The notes beneath the pieces were generated by a model that searched no databases, was not told where the DNA came from, and saw only the letters and a list, made by a program, of their open reading frames with translations. Positions 8,726 to 17,470 of a stretch of DNA of 43,554 bases are shown piece after piece; within the stretch, counting starts at the first letter, position 1, and every line of letters starts with the position of its first letter. Both the position numbers and the translations under genes were made by a program. This stretch comes from Ornatilinea sp. (lineage in GTDB: Bacteria; Chloroflexota; Anaerolineae; Anaerolineales; Anaerolineaceae): contig JAHDQE010000088.1 in NCBI GenBank assembly GCA_018433975.1, positions 1-43,554 on the forward strand, written 5' to 3'.

Positions 8726-9005
8726 TCTTATACCATAAATTGAAAAAACTGACTAGAGTAGCAAAATCAGCAGTAAAGCATTCTCAAAACAATCATTTCC
8801 TTTTGCGGATCATAGTAAAAAAGCTCACGCTCATGGTAGTTTTTTCCTTATGAAGATTTTCGGGTAATCCTTTTCCACAGCTTCGGCCCGCACGCACATT
8901 ATAAAGAATATAAAAACAATTATCGGATGCAAAATCAGTCTTTTTAGAGAAAACACAGCAGGAACCGCCCTGACGGTTTGAGAAAGGAATACAAGGACTA
9001 GAAAT

Positions 9006-9602
9006 ATGACGGCAATTCGATCGTTCATTGCAATTCATCTCTCGGAAGAAACTCAGCAAAAAATTGACCGGATCATCCAACAACTCGAACAAAAAATAGA
9101 TGCCCCGGTGAGATGGGTACGGCCACAAAATATCCACCTGACGCTTAAATTCCTTGGAGATGTTTCGCCTTCCAACCTTGAACACCTCGAGAACATTCTG
9201 CAGGCCGAGGCGGATGAACTTCAACCTTTTGAATTCTCTATCGGTGGTCTTGGTGCTTTTCCAAATCCACGGCATCCCCGTGTCATCTGGATCGGAGTTC
9301 AGGCCCCCGAAGCACTGTATAACTTACAATCCCATATTGAAACTGAGACGCACAAATTAGGCTATGCATCCGAAGAGCGCAAATTTTCTCCACACCTTAC
9401 CCTGGGACGCGTCTCCCGAAACGCATCTCCCATCGAGGTGCGCGAGTTATCCGATGTGCTTAACACGATGAAAGTGGGCCAGATTGATACCGTCCACGTA
9501 CAGGATATTCATCTTTTCAGAAGTGATCTCAAACCGGGCGGTGCGGTTTATACATCCCTGTTCATTGCCTCGCTGTTTCCAGAAAAGATTGATAGAATCT
9601 GA
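9006..9602 (+). CDS. thpR: RNA 2',3'-cyclic phosphodiesterase (2H family)
   Basis: A 198-residue cytoplasmic protein with the two HxT motifs that define the 2H phosphoesterases: HLT at residues 44-46 and HLT at 130-132, each in its conserved context (HLTLKFLGD and PHLTLGR). ThpR/LigT proteins hydrolyse 2',3'-cyclic phosphate RNA ends, with a reversible 2'-5' ligase activity in vitro. Length is normal for the family. ATG start with AAGGA upstream. It sits 54 nt before rsfS on the same strand, suggesting a small housekeeping RNA/ribosome unit. Confidence 0.92.
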   Translation: MTAIRSFIAIHLSEETQQKIDRIIQQLEQKIDAPVRWVRPQNIHLTLKFLGDVSPSNLEHLENILQAEADELQPFEFSIGGLGAFPNPRHPRVIWIGVQAPEALYNLQSHIETETHKLGYASEERKFSPHLTLGRVSRNASPIEVRELSDVLNTMKVGQIDTVHVQDIHLFRSDLKPGGAVYTSLFIASLFPEKIDRI

Positions 9603-9656
9603 TTGCATCAATATTATGCTAAAATCAATTGACTATAAATGATTGTGAGGTGAAAT

Positions 9657-10001
9657 CTGGATACTTTAGAAGTTGCTCGCTCGATTGTAAACACGTTGGA
9701 AGAGAAAAAAGCGGAAAATATTGTTCTGCTTGATCTAACAGGAATTGCATCTTTCACTGACTTTTTCATCATTTGCACGGGAACCAGTGACCGCATGTTA
9801 GACGCCCTGGCACAGGCTGCCCTGCAAACTGCAAAAAAAGACTTTAAAATCCACGCTCAGTCTCGTGGGCTTGCCAGTTCTGGCTGGCTTGTCGCCGATA
9901 TGGGCGACATCGTCCTGCATTTATTTTCTCCGGACCAAAGAGATTATTACCAGCTTGAACAGCTCTGGAATGAAGGTAAAGTGCTGGTACACCTTCAGTA
10001 A
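9657..10001 (+). CDS. rsfS: Ribosomal silencing factor RsfS, probable CTG start
   Basis: A 114-residue RsfS/Iojap protein that binds uL14 and blocks subunit joining during slow growth. The core LLDLTGIASFTDFFII, SRGLASSGW and DIVLHLFSP segments are diagnostic. No ATG or GTG lies in frame at the N terminus. A TTG at 9696 would remove the first helix. Reading from CTG at 9657 gives an N terminus (x-DTLEVARSIVNTLEEKKAE) that matches the usual family start. CTG is preceded by AGGTGA at good spacing, with an in-frame stop just upstream (TGA 9651-9653). The CTG start is inferred. A possible extended -10 (TGCTAAAAT, 9617-9625) precedes it. Confidence 0.88.
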   Translation: MDTLEVARSIVNTLEEKKAENIVLLDLTGIASFTDFFIICTGTSDRMLDALAQAALQTAKKDFKIHAQSRGLASSGWLVADMGDIVLHLFSPDQRDYYQLEQLWNEGKVLVHLQ

Positions 10002-10085
10002 ACACATTTCTACTGCTGGTTTTCACAACAGCATGAAGTAAATCGTCTCCTCAAATATTGAGAAGCAAAATTATGAGTTAATCAA

Positions 10086-10120
10086 AAACTCGCCTCTTTT
10101 GCAAAGGCGAGTTTCTTGCT
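10086..10120. terminator. Bidirectional terminator between rsfS and bcp
   Basis: AAACTCGCCT (10086-10095) pairs with AGGCGAGTTT (10105-10114) around a 9-nt loop. A T-run follows on both strands (the A-run at 10084-10088 serves the minus strand), so it can end both the rsfS and the convergent bcp transcripts. Confidence 0.8.
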
Positions 10121-10154
10121 TATAAAATTTTTAATCAACAGGGGATACCAATAA

Positions 10155-10616
10155 TCAGCCTTCCAGAATAGCCAGAACTTCCTTGCTGTGACTGGCCGGT
10201 TTAACATTTTCAAACACTTTTTGGATCACGCCTTCGGCATTGATTAAAAAACTCGTTCGGAAAACACCTTCGTATTCTCGTCCCATAAATTTTTTAAGCC
10301 CCCAAACCCCATACAAATCACAAACTTTATGTCCTTCATCTGCCAGGAGAGTGAAAGGAAGCTCATATTTCTCCTTGAACTTAAGGTGTGACTTTGAGGA
10401 ATCCGGGCTGACTCCTAGAATGATTACATCCGAATTTTCATAATCGCTGTAGTCATCTCGAAAGTTACAGGCTTCAGTAGTACAGCCACTGGTATTATCT
10501 TTGGGATAAAAATACAACAAAACCGGTTTTCCCCGATAATCCGAAAGCTTATGCTCCACCCCATTTTCATCCGGCAAAGTAAAATTCGGAGCAGTAATAT
10601 TTTCTTGAATAGGCAT
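10155..10616 (-). CDS. bcp: Thiol peroxidase of the BCP/PrxQ family
   Basis: A 153-residue cytoplasmic peroxiredoxin that reduces hydroperoxides with thioredoxin. The YPKDNTSGCTTEAC segment places the peroxidatic Cys at residue 45 and the resolving Cys at 50, the classic five-residue spacing of BCP/PrxQ. The conserved GVSPDS and LLADE elements are present, and the length is normal. ATG start with AAAGGAGA upstream. It is the last gene of a minus-strand run but separated from the MoeA-type gene by 45 nt, so co-transcription is possible but not proven. Confidence 0.95.
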   Translation of the reverse strand: MPIQENITAPNFTLPDENGVEHKLSDYRGKPVLLYFYPKDNTSGCTTEACNFRDDYSDYENSDVIILGVSPDSSKSHLKFKEKYELPFTLLADEGHKVCDLYGVWGLKKFMGREYEGVFRTSFLINAEGVIQKVFENVKPASHSKEVLAILEG

Positions 10617-10661
10617 GATTTCTCCTTTCAGCCTTAAAGGTATAGGTATATATTCACAAAC

Positions 10662-12638
10662 TTAAAATTCAGCTACCATTTTACCCATATAGGATACATC
10701 ATATCCCTGCATCGCGGCAACCTCATGCCGAAAGTTTTCGTTATACATCAGATCAAATAAGGGTTCCAACAGATCACCCTCCAAATGAGCTTTTGGGATC
10801 ACCAGATCATACTGTTCATGGAAAAGGGGAATAAAATCCAGAGCCAAAGCCTGAGCCGCAGCAGCAATTCCCAACCCGCAATCTGCACGTCCCGAAAGAA
10901 CCGCCGCAGCTACTGCCAGATGAGTATACTCAATCTGGTCATAACCCTGAACCTGTTCGCTGCTGATTCCGAGCTGTTTGAGATGGTAATCCAACAATAC
11001 CCTTGTCCCTGCCCCGCGCTGCCGGTTTACAAAAGACACATCTTCGCGAGCCAGATCAGCCAGAGATTGTATTTTTTTAGGGTTCCCTTTGGCTACTAAC
11101 AAGCCCTGCTCCCGGCGTACCCATGAAACTAACTTCAATGGCATATCCGGAAGATATTGCTTAATATAGCTGATGTTGTACTCCCCCGTTTCTGGGTCCA
11201 GCAAATGGCACCCTCCAAAATGTCCTTCTCCACGACGCATAGCGACCAGTCCGCCCAGGCTTCCTACATTGGAAGAAACCAGGCGCCTGTTGCGTTCGGA
11301 AAGAAAATGCGCCACCAGATCCAGCGTCATATCATGAGAACCAATCGCGAAAATGGTACGTTCCAGCTCGCTGGGGGCACGATATAACCGCACCCGAATT
11401 TTTTCTCCAGCCTCCAGGCCCTGTGTTCCCCGAGGGATGATTGCAATCCCATCCGCCCTGACTAACGAAGTAATTACTCCGGCTCCACGAGAAAGCGGCG
11501 CTACCAACAGTTTATTTCCCACCTGGCCGGCAACCACACGCATAAAATCATCATCACCTGCCGGAGAGGTTACCTTCCGGGTCAATATTCCTGTCACTTC
11601 AACCGGCGAAAATGGACTGCGTCCCAGCCATCTTGCCAGAAGCGGTTCTACAAAGATTTCACCTGTCAGGGCTGCTGAAACAGGAAAGCCCGGCACACCT
11701 ACGATGGGTACAAACTGCCCTGGAGCTTCAGAAGCTGCCGAACGCCGAACCATCCCTAAAATCACCGGATGACCGGGCCGCACAGCCACACCGTGAACCA
11801 GAAGCATGCCTAACTCTTCCACAATCCGTGAGGTAAAATCCTCCGAGCCTGCCGAAGATCCGGCATTGATCAGCACCAGATCATTCTCATCTGCCGCCGC
11901 CTGAACGCGATCCCGGATCAATTCATAACGATCTTCCGTAATTGGATACCGTTTCGGATTTCCTCCCCAGGTTTTCACCTGCGCAGCCAGAACCACCGAG
12001 TTATATTCAATAATGTCGCCCTTCTGAACGGCCTTTCCAATAGGAACCAGCTCGGTTCCGGTGGGCAATACAGCCACCTGTGGCGGGCTGCTCACCGGAA
12101 TTTGAACGCACCCCGAAGCTGCTAATGCGCCCAGATCAGCAGGTCGCAGTACGTGCCCGCCCGGCAACACAAGCTGCGTAGCCACAATATCTTCGCCCAT
12201 CAACCGCACATGCGTCCAGGGAGTTAACGCAGTTCGCAGCCGAATCGATACCGGATGGCGCACATCTTCCATTGGACGGCCTTTCTCATCCAGGGCTTCA
12301 ATCTTTTCAATTGGGATCACCGCATTGGCCCAATCCGGGAGTGGATCGCCGGTATCAACGTAAGCAGCCTGTGTACCAACTGTCAGCGTTACCGGATGTG
12401 TAGGCATGGCCCCATCAGTATCCTTCGCCCGCAATGCAAAACCATCCATCGCAGAAGCGTGGTAATGTGGCGAAGAGAGCGAAGCCCAAACCGGGGCTGC
12501 CAGCACCCGCCCAACCGCATTTTCATCCAGTTGGATCTGTTCTACCCGCAACACCCGATCCAGGCCGGCTTCCTTAAGCGCCCGGTGGAAATGTGCTTGA
12601 GCTTGCTCCAACGGTATATCATGCAAATAAACTGTCAT
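10662..12638 (-). CDS. MoeA fused to a C-terminal PBP-like (molybdate/ligand-binding) domain
   Basis: 658 residues. Residues 1-420 are a full MoeA (molybdenum insertase) unit with SAMDGFALR, VLPTGTELV and VPGFPVSA motifs. Residues 426-658 are a periplasmic-binding-protein-like domain without signal peptide (starts ERTIFAIGSHDMTLDL, contains RGAGTRVLLDYHL and SGRADCGLGI), as in the MoeA-LysR-substrate-domain proteins known from archaea and some bacteria. It is probably cytoplasmic: the MoeA part inserts metal into molybdopterin, and the PBP part may bind molybdate/tungstate or another small ligand. It shares its cluster with a single-domain moeA. The N-terminal start with AAGG upstream looks right. 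Confidence 0.9.
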   Translation of the reverse strand: MTVYLHDIPLEQAQAHFHRALKEAGLDRVLRVEQIQLDENAVGRVLAAPVWASLSSPHYHASAMDGFALRAKDTDGAMPTHPVTLTVGTQAAYVDTGDPLPDWANAVIPIEKIEALDEKGRPMEDVRHPVSIRLRTALTPWTHVRLMGEDIVATQLVLPGGHVLRPADLGALAASGCVQIPVSSPPQVAVLPTGTELVPIGKAVQKGDIIEYNSVVLAAQVKTWGGNPKRYPITEDRYELIRDRVQAAADENDLVLINAGSSAGSEDFTSRIVEELGMLLVHGVAVRPGHPVILGMVRRSAASEAPGQFVPIVGVPGFPVSAALTGEIFVEPLLARWLGRSPFSPVEVTGILTRKVTSPAGDDDFMRVVAGQVGNKLLVAPLSRGAGVITSLVRADGIAIIPRGTQGLEAGEKIRVRLYRAPSELERTIFAIGSHDMTLDLVAHFLSERNRRLVSSNVGSLGGLVAMRRGEGHFGGCHLLDPETGEYNISYIKQYLPDMPLKLVSWVRREQGLLVAKGNPKKIQSLADLAREDVSFVNRQRGAGTRVLLDYHLKQLGISSEQVQGYDQIEYTHLAVAAAVLSGRADCGLGIAAAAQALALDFIPLFHEQYDLVIPKAHLEGDLLEPLFDLMYNENFRHEVAAMQGYDVSYMGKMVAEF

Positions 12639-12659
12639 GGTTTGCCTTATTGCCGATCA

Positions 12660-13595
12660 CTATTGAGAAAAAATTGTCATAAAATCTGCCATTGTAAAAT
12701 CATTCCGGATCTCATATCGAGCCAGATAATATAACGTGTTTAAAGTGTGCTCAGAGGACTTAAAAATGCCCACTGCAGCCAGATATCCCCACTCGGACAC
12801 ACGAGTGGATACCGCGCCATTAACACTGCCATAGGGATAAGAAAAAACGGTGATCGGAACGCCGAGTTTTTCTTCCAGTTTCTGTTTTGAGCCGGCAATT
12901 TCCTCACTCATTTTATTAGGATTATCTACCAGGTTCACACTGTTCATACCCTTCGAGCCTACATCCCAACCGGCCGCTATCATTTCTTTGATCTGCTGAG
13001 TAGAAAGAGTCCCACTCCCATCCAAATGGTTGGCAACCATGAAAACAGTCCCCGGAAAACCCAATTCCTGCATAATGGGAAATGCTTTCGTATAAATTCC
13101 AATTGTCCCGCCCTCAAAAGTAATCACAACCGGTTTTGCGGGGAGTTCCGCTCCGGTGCGCAGTGCTTCAATCAGCAGAGAAATCGGAATAGCCGTGTAA
13201 CCGGCCTGTTTTAACGCCGTCATTTGTTCACGAAACATTGCAGGACTGATATTCAGCGGACTCTCATGTTGATAATAAGGATTATCGTCTACATTATCCG
13301 CGATATGGGTGTAGATCAAAATAGGGGCAATCACCTTGCCCGGCTCGTTATAAACCCATGGTTGTGTTGGTACAGTTGTTGGCGTTGGCACCACTGTCTC
13401 GGTTGCTGTTGGCTCCGGGGAAGGTGTCATCGTTTCAGTCGGCACCGGAGTATATTCTGCGGTGAGCTGCGCTTCAATTGTCTCTGCCGCCTGGGTATAC
13501 AGTAAATTTGTGTCTAACGTCGGTTCAACATTCTTCTGAGAAGAACACCCCACTAAAAAAACTACAACAAGCAAGCATAACATCCATTTTTTCAT
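12660..13595 (-). CDS. Lipoprotein with degenerate NodB/polysaccharide-deacetylase domain
   Basis: A 311-residue lipoprotein. The start chosen is ATG at 13595 because it follows GAGGAAA and begins a clean signal peptide (MKKWMLCLL..., lipobox LVGC, Cys17); an upstream in-frame start would add 14 unlikely residues. A Pro/Thr tether (residues 50-78) follows, then a NodB-like fold: PILIYTHI (91-98), TFEGG (159-163), GSKGMNS (213-219), SYPYG (252-256). In active deacetylases the third element is TFDDG and the fourth has HxxxH. Here the catalytic/metal Asp pair and both metal His are missing, so deacetylation is unlikely. It is probably a cell-surface glycan-binding or structural pseudoenzyme. It sits between the two moeA genes. 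Confidence 0.82.
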   Translation of the reverse strand: MKKWMLCLLVVVFLVGCSSQKNVEPTLDTNLLYTQAAETIEAQLTAEYTPVPTETMTPSPEPTATETVVPTPTTVPTQPWVYNEPGKVIAPILIYTHIADNVDDNPYYQHESPLNISPAMFREQMTALKQAGYTAIPISLLIEALRTGAELPAKPVVITFEGGTIGIYTKAFPIMQELGFPGTVFMVANHLDGSGTLSTQQIKEMIAAGWDVGSKGMNSVNLVDNPNKMSEEIAGSKQKLEEKLGVPITVFSYPYGSVNGAVSTRVSEWGYLAAVGIFKSSEHTLNTLYYLARYEIRNDFTMADFMTIFSQ

Positions 13596-13662
13596 AATTT
13601 TCCTCGATAAAAATACATTTCTTTGCGCCGTGTTCAATTTTTTTGCTTCATTGGTCTGTTTA

Positions 13663-14898
13663 TCAGATCAAATACACGCGCACATCTTCACCTGCAGCCA
13701 GACCATTGGCTGCAGCGGGAATTTTAATCAGGCCATCTGCAGTGGCTAATGTAAAAATAAGATTGCTTTTAAAGAATATCGGCTCTGCCGCATACCCGTT
13801 CTCTCCGGCAATTAACCGCACCGGAACCCAGGATTCCCGTCCATCCGGTGTGGAGACATTCAAGCTTAGTCGGGCCGGAACAAAGGCACGTGGTTCCCCA
13901 GCCGGCATACCCGCCAGATAGCGCACAACCGGCCTGACAAACAAACCGGCTATCACCAACGCACTGACCGGATTGCCCGGCAAACCAATCGTGGGTTTGC
14001 CATCGCATACCCCCAGAATTGTGGGCTTGCCCGGCCGCACATTCACCCCATGCACCAACACGCCCGGTTTTCCCAGCTCATTGATAATTTTAGAAGTCAG
14101 GTCTCGTGTACTGGCGGATGAACCGGCTGTGATCACCACCGCATCATTTTCCGCCAGCGCTTTTTCAACCATCGAACGCAGCGCTTCCGGGTTATCCGGA
14201 CTGATCCCATATCGCACCGCCTGCCCGCCATTCTGTTCAATTAAAGCACTTAAAGAATAACTATTCGTATCCCGGACCTGTCCAATTTTGGGCCGTTGCT
14301 CAGGAGGAATTACCTCATCTCCACTTGATAAGATACCAAAGCGGGGAGGAATACTTACCGTCACTTCCGTAATCCCCAGTGCCAGCAAACCTCCAATCTG
14401 AGCGGGTCGCAGGCGCGTACCACCAGCGAGCACTTCCTGTCCCTCCAGCACATCTTCACCTGCTTTAATGATATTCTCTCCAACGGCTGCGGCCCGCATA
14501 AGTTCCACTTCATTCGCTCGGGCCATCTGAGTGTATTCCATCATCACAACCGCATCCGCTCCTTCAGGAAGCATCCCACCAGTATGGATAATGGCCGCAT
14601 GATTGGGCTCAATCGAAAAACCCGGCTTTGCCCCCATGGGCACTTCACCTACCAGATCAAGATAAATAGGCAGCGCATCGCTCGCACCAAACGTATCCGG
14701 TGCCCGCACCGCAAAACCATCTACCGTGCTTCGTGAAAAAGCAGGCAGTGTTTCCGGCGCAACTATCGGCCCAGCCAATACTCTCCCCAAAGCCTGGACC
14801 GTTGGAATATTTTCAGTCCGAGGTCTGGCTGGTGGGATATGATCAAAAAACATCTTCGTTGCTTCATCAGGCGGCATCAGTTTCAAAAATTCAGGCAT
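13663..14898 (-). CDS. moeA: Molybdopterin molybdenumtransferase MoeA
   Basis: A 411-residue cytoplasmic enzyme inserting molybdate into adenylated molybdopterin. Visible motifs are STVDGFAVRA (about residues 56-65), a PEGADAVVMMEYT segment, LSSGDEVIPPEQRP, GSSASTRDLT and GLPGNPVSALV, the last being the MoeA/Mog signature. Full family length. Start ATG with GGAG upstream, 4 nt after the UbiA-like gene stop, so the two are probably co-transcribed. No moaA, moaC or mobA in the window. Confidence 0.93.
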   Translation of the reverse strand: MPEFLKLMPPDEATKMFFDHIPPARPRTENIPTVQALGRVLAGPIVAPETLPAFSRSTVDGFAVRAPDTFGASDALPIYLDLVGEVPMGAKPGFSIEPNHAAIIHTGGMLPEGADAVVMMEYTQMARANEVELMRAAAVGENIIKAGEDVLEGQEVLAGGTRLRPAQIGGLLALGITEVTVSIPPRFGILSSGDEVIPPEQRPKIGQVRDTNSYSLSALIEQNGGQAVRYGISPDNPEALRSMVEKALAENDAVVITAGSSASTRDLTSKIINELGKPGVLVHGVNVRPGKPTILGVCDGKPTIGLPGNPVSALVIAGLFVRPVVRYLAGMPAGEPRAFVPARLSLNVSTPDGRESWVPVRLIAGENGYAAEPIFFKSNLIFTLATADGLIKIPAAANGLAAGEDVRVYLI

Positions 14899-14902
14899 TT
14901 TT

Positions 14903-15805
14903 TTACTCCGTTATCAGGGCAAACATCAAAAAGTAAACTGTCAAAATCGGCAATGCGACAGCGGTTAAAGTCATCAACCGCCACAGGGGCCTGGCTCCAT
15001 CCGCCACCCGGATCATTTGCCAGATCTGAAAAATTCCCAACGGCAGAGTCAGCAGCACAGGCCAGGTCAGGCCCCACGGCAATCCCAGCAAAGCTGCACT
15101 CACAATCAGTGTATAAGCCGCCAGGATTAAAATATTATGCAGAACCATTCCCCGCTGCCAACCAATCCGCTGCAACAGGGTTCCTCGTCGATACTTCACA
15201 TCCGCCGCATAACTACGAAAAGCAAGCAACAGCAGCATCGCAAGATAAAGGCTGGTTAAAGGGAAAGTGATCATTCCCAACAGCCGATGTAAAGAGCCCG
15301 TTTGCAAAAGAAAAGCAAAAGCAGGCCCCAGATTAGCCAACAAAATCGCTTCAGAAAGTTCACCATATCCTGAATACACTAACCGCACGGGGGGAATCCC
15401 ATATAGAAAGAACAACAGGAAAATGAACGTGAGGAAAGTCCCGGCGACCGGTGTCAGATCGCCGCCGATAATCAACAGCAGCGCCATAACCACTCCGGCT
15501 GTCAACAGGGCCAGAGCAATTTGCAGCATTCCCAGTATCTCACGACGCTCCCGCTCTGTATACGGTTTAGCCTGCACCTGCACCGGCTTAATGGCGTCAT
15601 AATAAGCCGTCAGAAAGTAGCTGGATCCCTGGAAACAGGTAAAAACAGCCTGTCCCAACGCGTATACACGGAAATCAATCGGATCCCCCAAATAACTAAG
15701 AATACCCGCCCCAAGCGCATAGAACAGAAAACCTGCCAGAAGTTTCCAGAGTCTGGCAGCGTTAATCATTCTCGAGAAAAAAGTAGTCTCTTCTAAATCC
15801 GTCAT
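14903..15805 (-). CDS. Divergent UbiA-family prenyltransferase-like membrane protein
   Basis: A 300-residue protein with about eight or nine membrane segments. The start at 15805 is chosen for its GGAAGGA; an upstream in-frame start would add 54 unlikely residues. The loop PPVRLVYSGYGELSEA and the RRGTLLQRIG after segment VI match the UbiA/MenA superfamily (aromatic prenyltransferases of quinone and related pathways). The Asp-rich diphosphate/Mg sites are eroded: the first motif retains only one Asp (TAYYDAIKP), and the second is RSYAADVKYRRG, with one Asp instead of the usual DxxxD. It may be an unusual prenyltransferase or an inactive relative. Head of a run with moeA. Confidence 0.68.
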   Translation of the reverse strand: MTDLEETTFFSRMINAARLWKLLAGFLFYALGAGILSYLGDPIDFRVYALGQAVFTCFQGSSYFLTAYYDAIKPVQVQAKPYTERERREILGMLQIALALLTAGVVMALLLIIGGDLTPVAGTFLTFIFLLFFLYGIPPVRLVYSGYGELSEAILLANLGPAFAFLLQTGSLHRLLGMITFPLTSLYLAMLLLLAFRSYAADVKYRRGTLLQRIGWQRGMVLHNILILAAYTLIVSAALLGLPWGLTWPVLLTLPLGIFQIWQMIRVADGARPLWRLMTLTAVALPILTVYFLMFALITE

Positions 15806-16009
15806 TGTTCCTTCCAATCCATTCAACTTCTTTATTTTAACATACGCCTTGCAAAGAATGTATATGACATACTTAACAAAGCGCAACGGGCAAATAAAAA
15901 ATTCCTTCGGACAAAAAAATAGATCATTCTCCTGGCGTTGTTTCAAGCAGGACCGTGCGACCAGCATATGCTAATGAAAATTTGTAGTAATTGAGCACTT
16001 TAAAAAAAT

Positions 16010-16062
16010 CCCCGATATGAAATTACTCTTGTTGAGATAATTTCATATCGGGGAATATTCTT
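16010..16062. terminator. Bidirectional terminator downstream of mtaD
   Basis: A 16-bp perfect stem (16010-16025 with 16038-16053), 12-nt loop. T-rich tails lie on both sides (TTTTTTT at 16061-16067, and A-run 16002-16008 serving the minus strand). It ends the mtnP-mtaD transcript on the minus strand. The rest of 15806-16094 shows no gene. Confidence 0.85.
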
Positions 16063-16094
16063 TTTTTAAAAACTTTGATAAAAATACAACTCGC

Positions 16095-17414
16095 TTAGTC
16101 TTTCTGTAACATTTCCTCGCTCAATTTTCTGACCTGCGACTTGATCTCTTCCTCATCGATCGTCAGTAATTTTTGATTCTGGTAAAGAATTTCTCCATTG
16201 ATCATCGTCATACGAACATCACTCGCGTTGGCAGCATAAACAAGGTGAGATATCACATCGTAAACCGGCGTCATATTGGAAGTATTCAAATCAACCTGAA
16301 TCAGATCAGCTCTTTTTCCGGGTATCAACGAGCCGATTTTATCCTGTAAATTGAGCGCTTTTGCACCACCCAGAGTAGCCATTTTAAGCGCCTGTCCGGC
16401 AGGTAGAACCGTTGGATCAAAATGAATTCCTTTTTGCAGCAAAGCCGCCAGTCTCATTTCTTCCCACATATTCAAATCATTGTTAGATGCAACCCCATCC
16501 GTTCCAATAGCAACATTTACACCCGCTTTGAGCAAATCAGAAATCCGGGCAATTCCCGACCCAAGCTTCAAATTAGAGGTGGGGCAATGCACCACAGAGG
16601 TGCCTTTTTGAGCCAGGAGTGAAATTTCTTTATCCTTCAAATGAACACAGTGGGCCAAAAGAGTTTTCGAATTCAACAGCCCAATCTCATCAAGATACTC
16701 AATAGGCGTCATTCCATGTTGGGCAATCATCTCTTCCACTTCCTGCCTGGTCTCCGAGGCATGTGTCGTGAAGACAACGCCGGATTCCCGAGCAGCCGAT
16801 TTGGCGACGAGGAGTGTTTCCTTGCTTACGGTATACGTGCCATGAACCTGGATACTTGGACATATCAGTGGATCATCTTTATAAAGATCAACAAAGGCAC
16901 GCATATTTTTACCCAAGGATTGCGTTGTTTCCCCATCCATCGCATCCAGCGCAACCGTCCCCGTAAACAGGCGAAAACCAACCTGCTTTGCAGCTTCTGC
17001 CGATTCATAGAAATGCCAGTACATATCCGCTGCTGTGGTTGTACCTCCACGAATCATCTCAGCAAAAGCCAGCTTTGATCCCAGTACCACATTTTGCGCA
17101 GTAGCATATTTCAGTTCCAGCGGCCAAATCTTTTCCAACCAGGGTTTCAAAGGAATATCGTCCGCTAACCCCCGAAACAATGTCATCGCCGCATGGGTGT
17201 GCGCATTCACCAATCCGGGCATGATCACCGTGCCACTGGCGTCGATCACTTTTTTTGGATGAACCGCCTTTTCAACCTCTTCTCGGGGGCCAACCCGGCA
17301 CAATTTTGAATCCCGAACCGCCACTGCTCCATTCGGAAAGATACGCTCCTGTGGATCCATTGTGACAACTATTCCCCCCGAAATGAGAAGATCTACATTT
17401 TCAACCGCACACAT
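16095..17414 (-). CDS. mtaD: 5-methylthioadenosine/S-adenosylhomocysteine deaminase
   Basis: A 439-residue zinc amidohydrolase. The metal-site His pair is HTH at residues 72-74 (NAHTHAAMTLFRGLADD). Further sites are the His in THASET, the His in LLAHCVHL and the Asp in GTDGVASNN, all typical for MTA/SAH deaminases. It deaminates MTA to methylthioinosine (and SAH to S-inosylhomocysteine). It lies 56 nt downstream of mtnP on the same strand; together they form an MTA salvage route. Length is normal. Confidence 0.9.
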   Translation of the reverse strand: MCAVENVDLLISGGIVVTMDPQERIFPNGAVAVRDSKLCRVGPREEVEKAVHPKKVIDASGTVIMPGLVNAHTHAAMTLFRGLADDIPLKPWLEKIWPLELKYATAQNVVLGSKLAFAEMIRGGTTTAADMYWHFYESAEAAKQVGFRLFTGTVALDAMDGETTQSLGKNMRAFVDLYKDDPLICPSIQVHGTYTVSKETLLVAKSAARESGVVFTTHASETRQEVEEMIAQHGMTPIEYLDEIGLLNSKTLLAHCVHLKDKEISLLAQKGTSVVHCPTSNLKLGSGIARISDLLKAGVNVAIGTDGVASNNDLNMWEEMRLAALLQKGIHFDPTVLPAGQALKMATLGGAKALNLQDKIGSLIPGKRADLIQVDLNTSNMTPVYDVISHLVYAANASDVRMTMINGEILYQNQKLLTIDEEEIKSQVRKLSEEMLQKD

Positions 17415-17470
17415 TTTATTCTCCTGAAAATATTTTTACCGGCTTACACATTTTTGGCTCGGGATATGAA

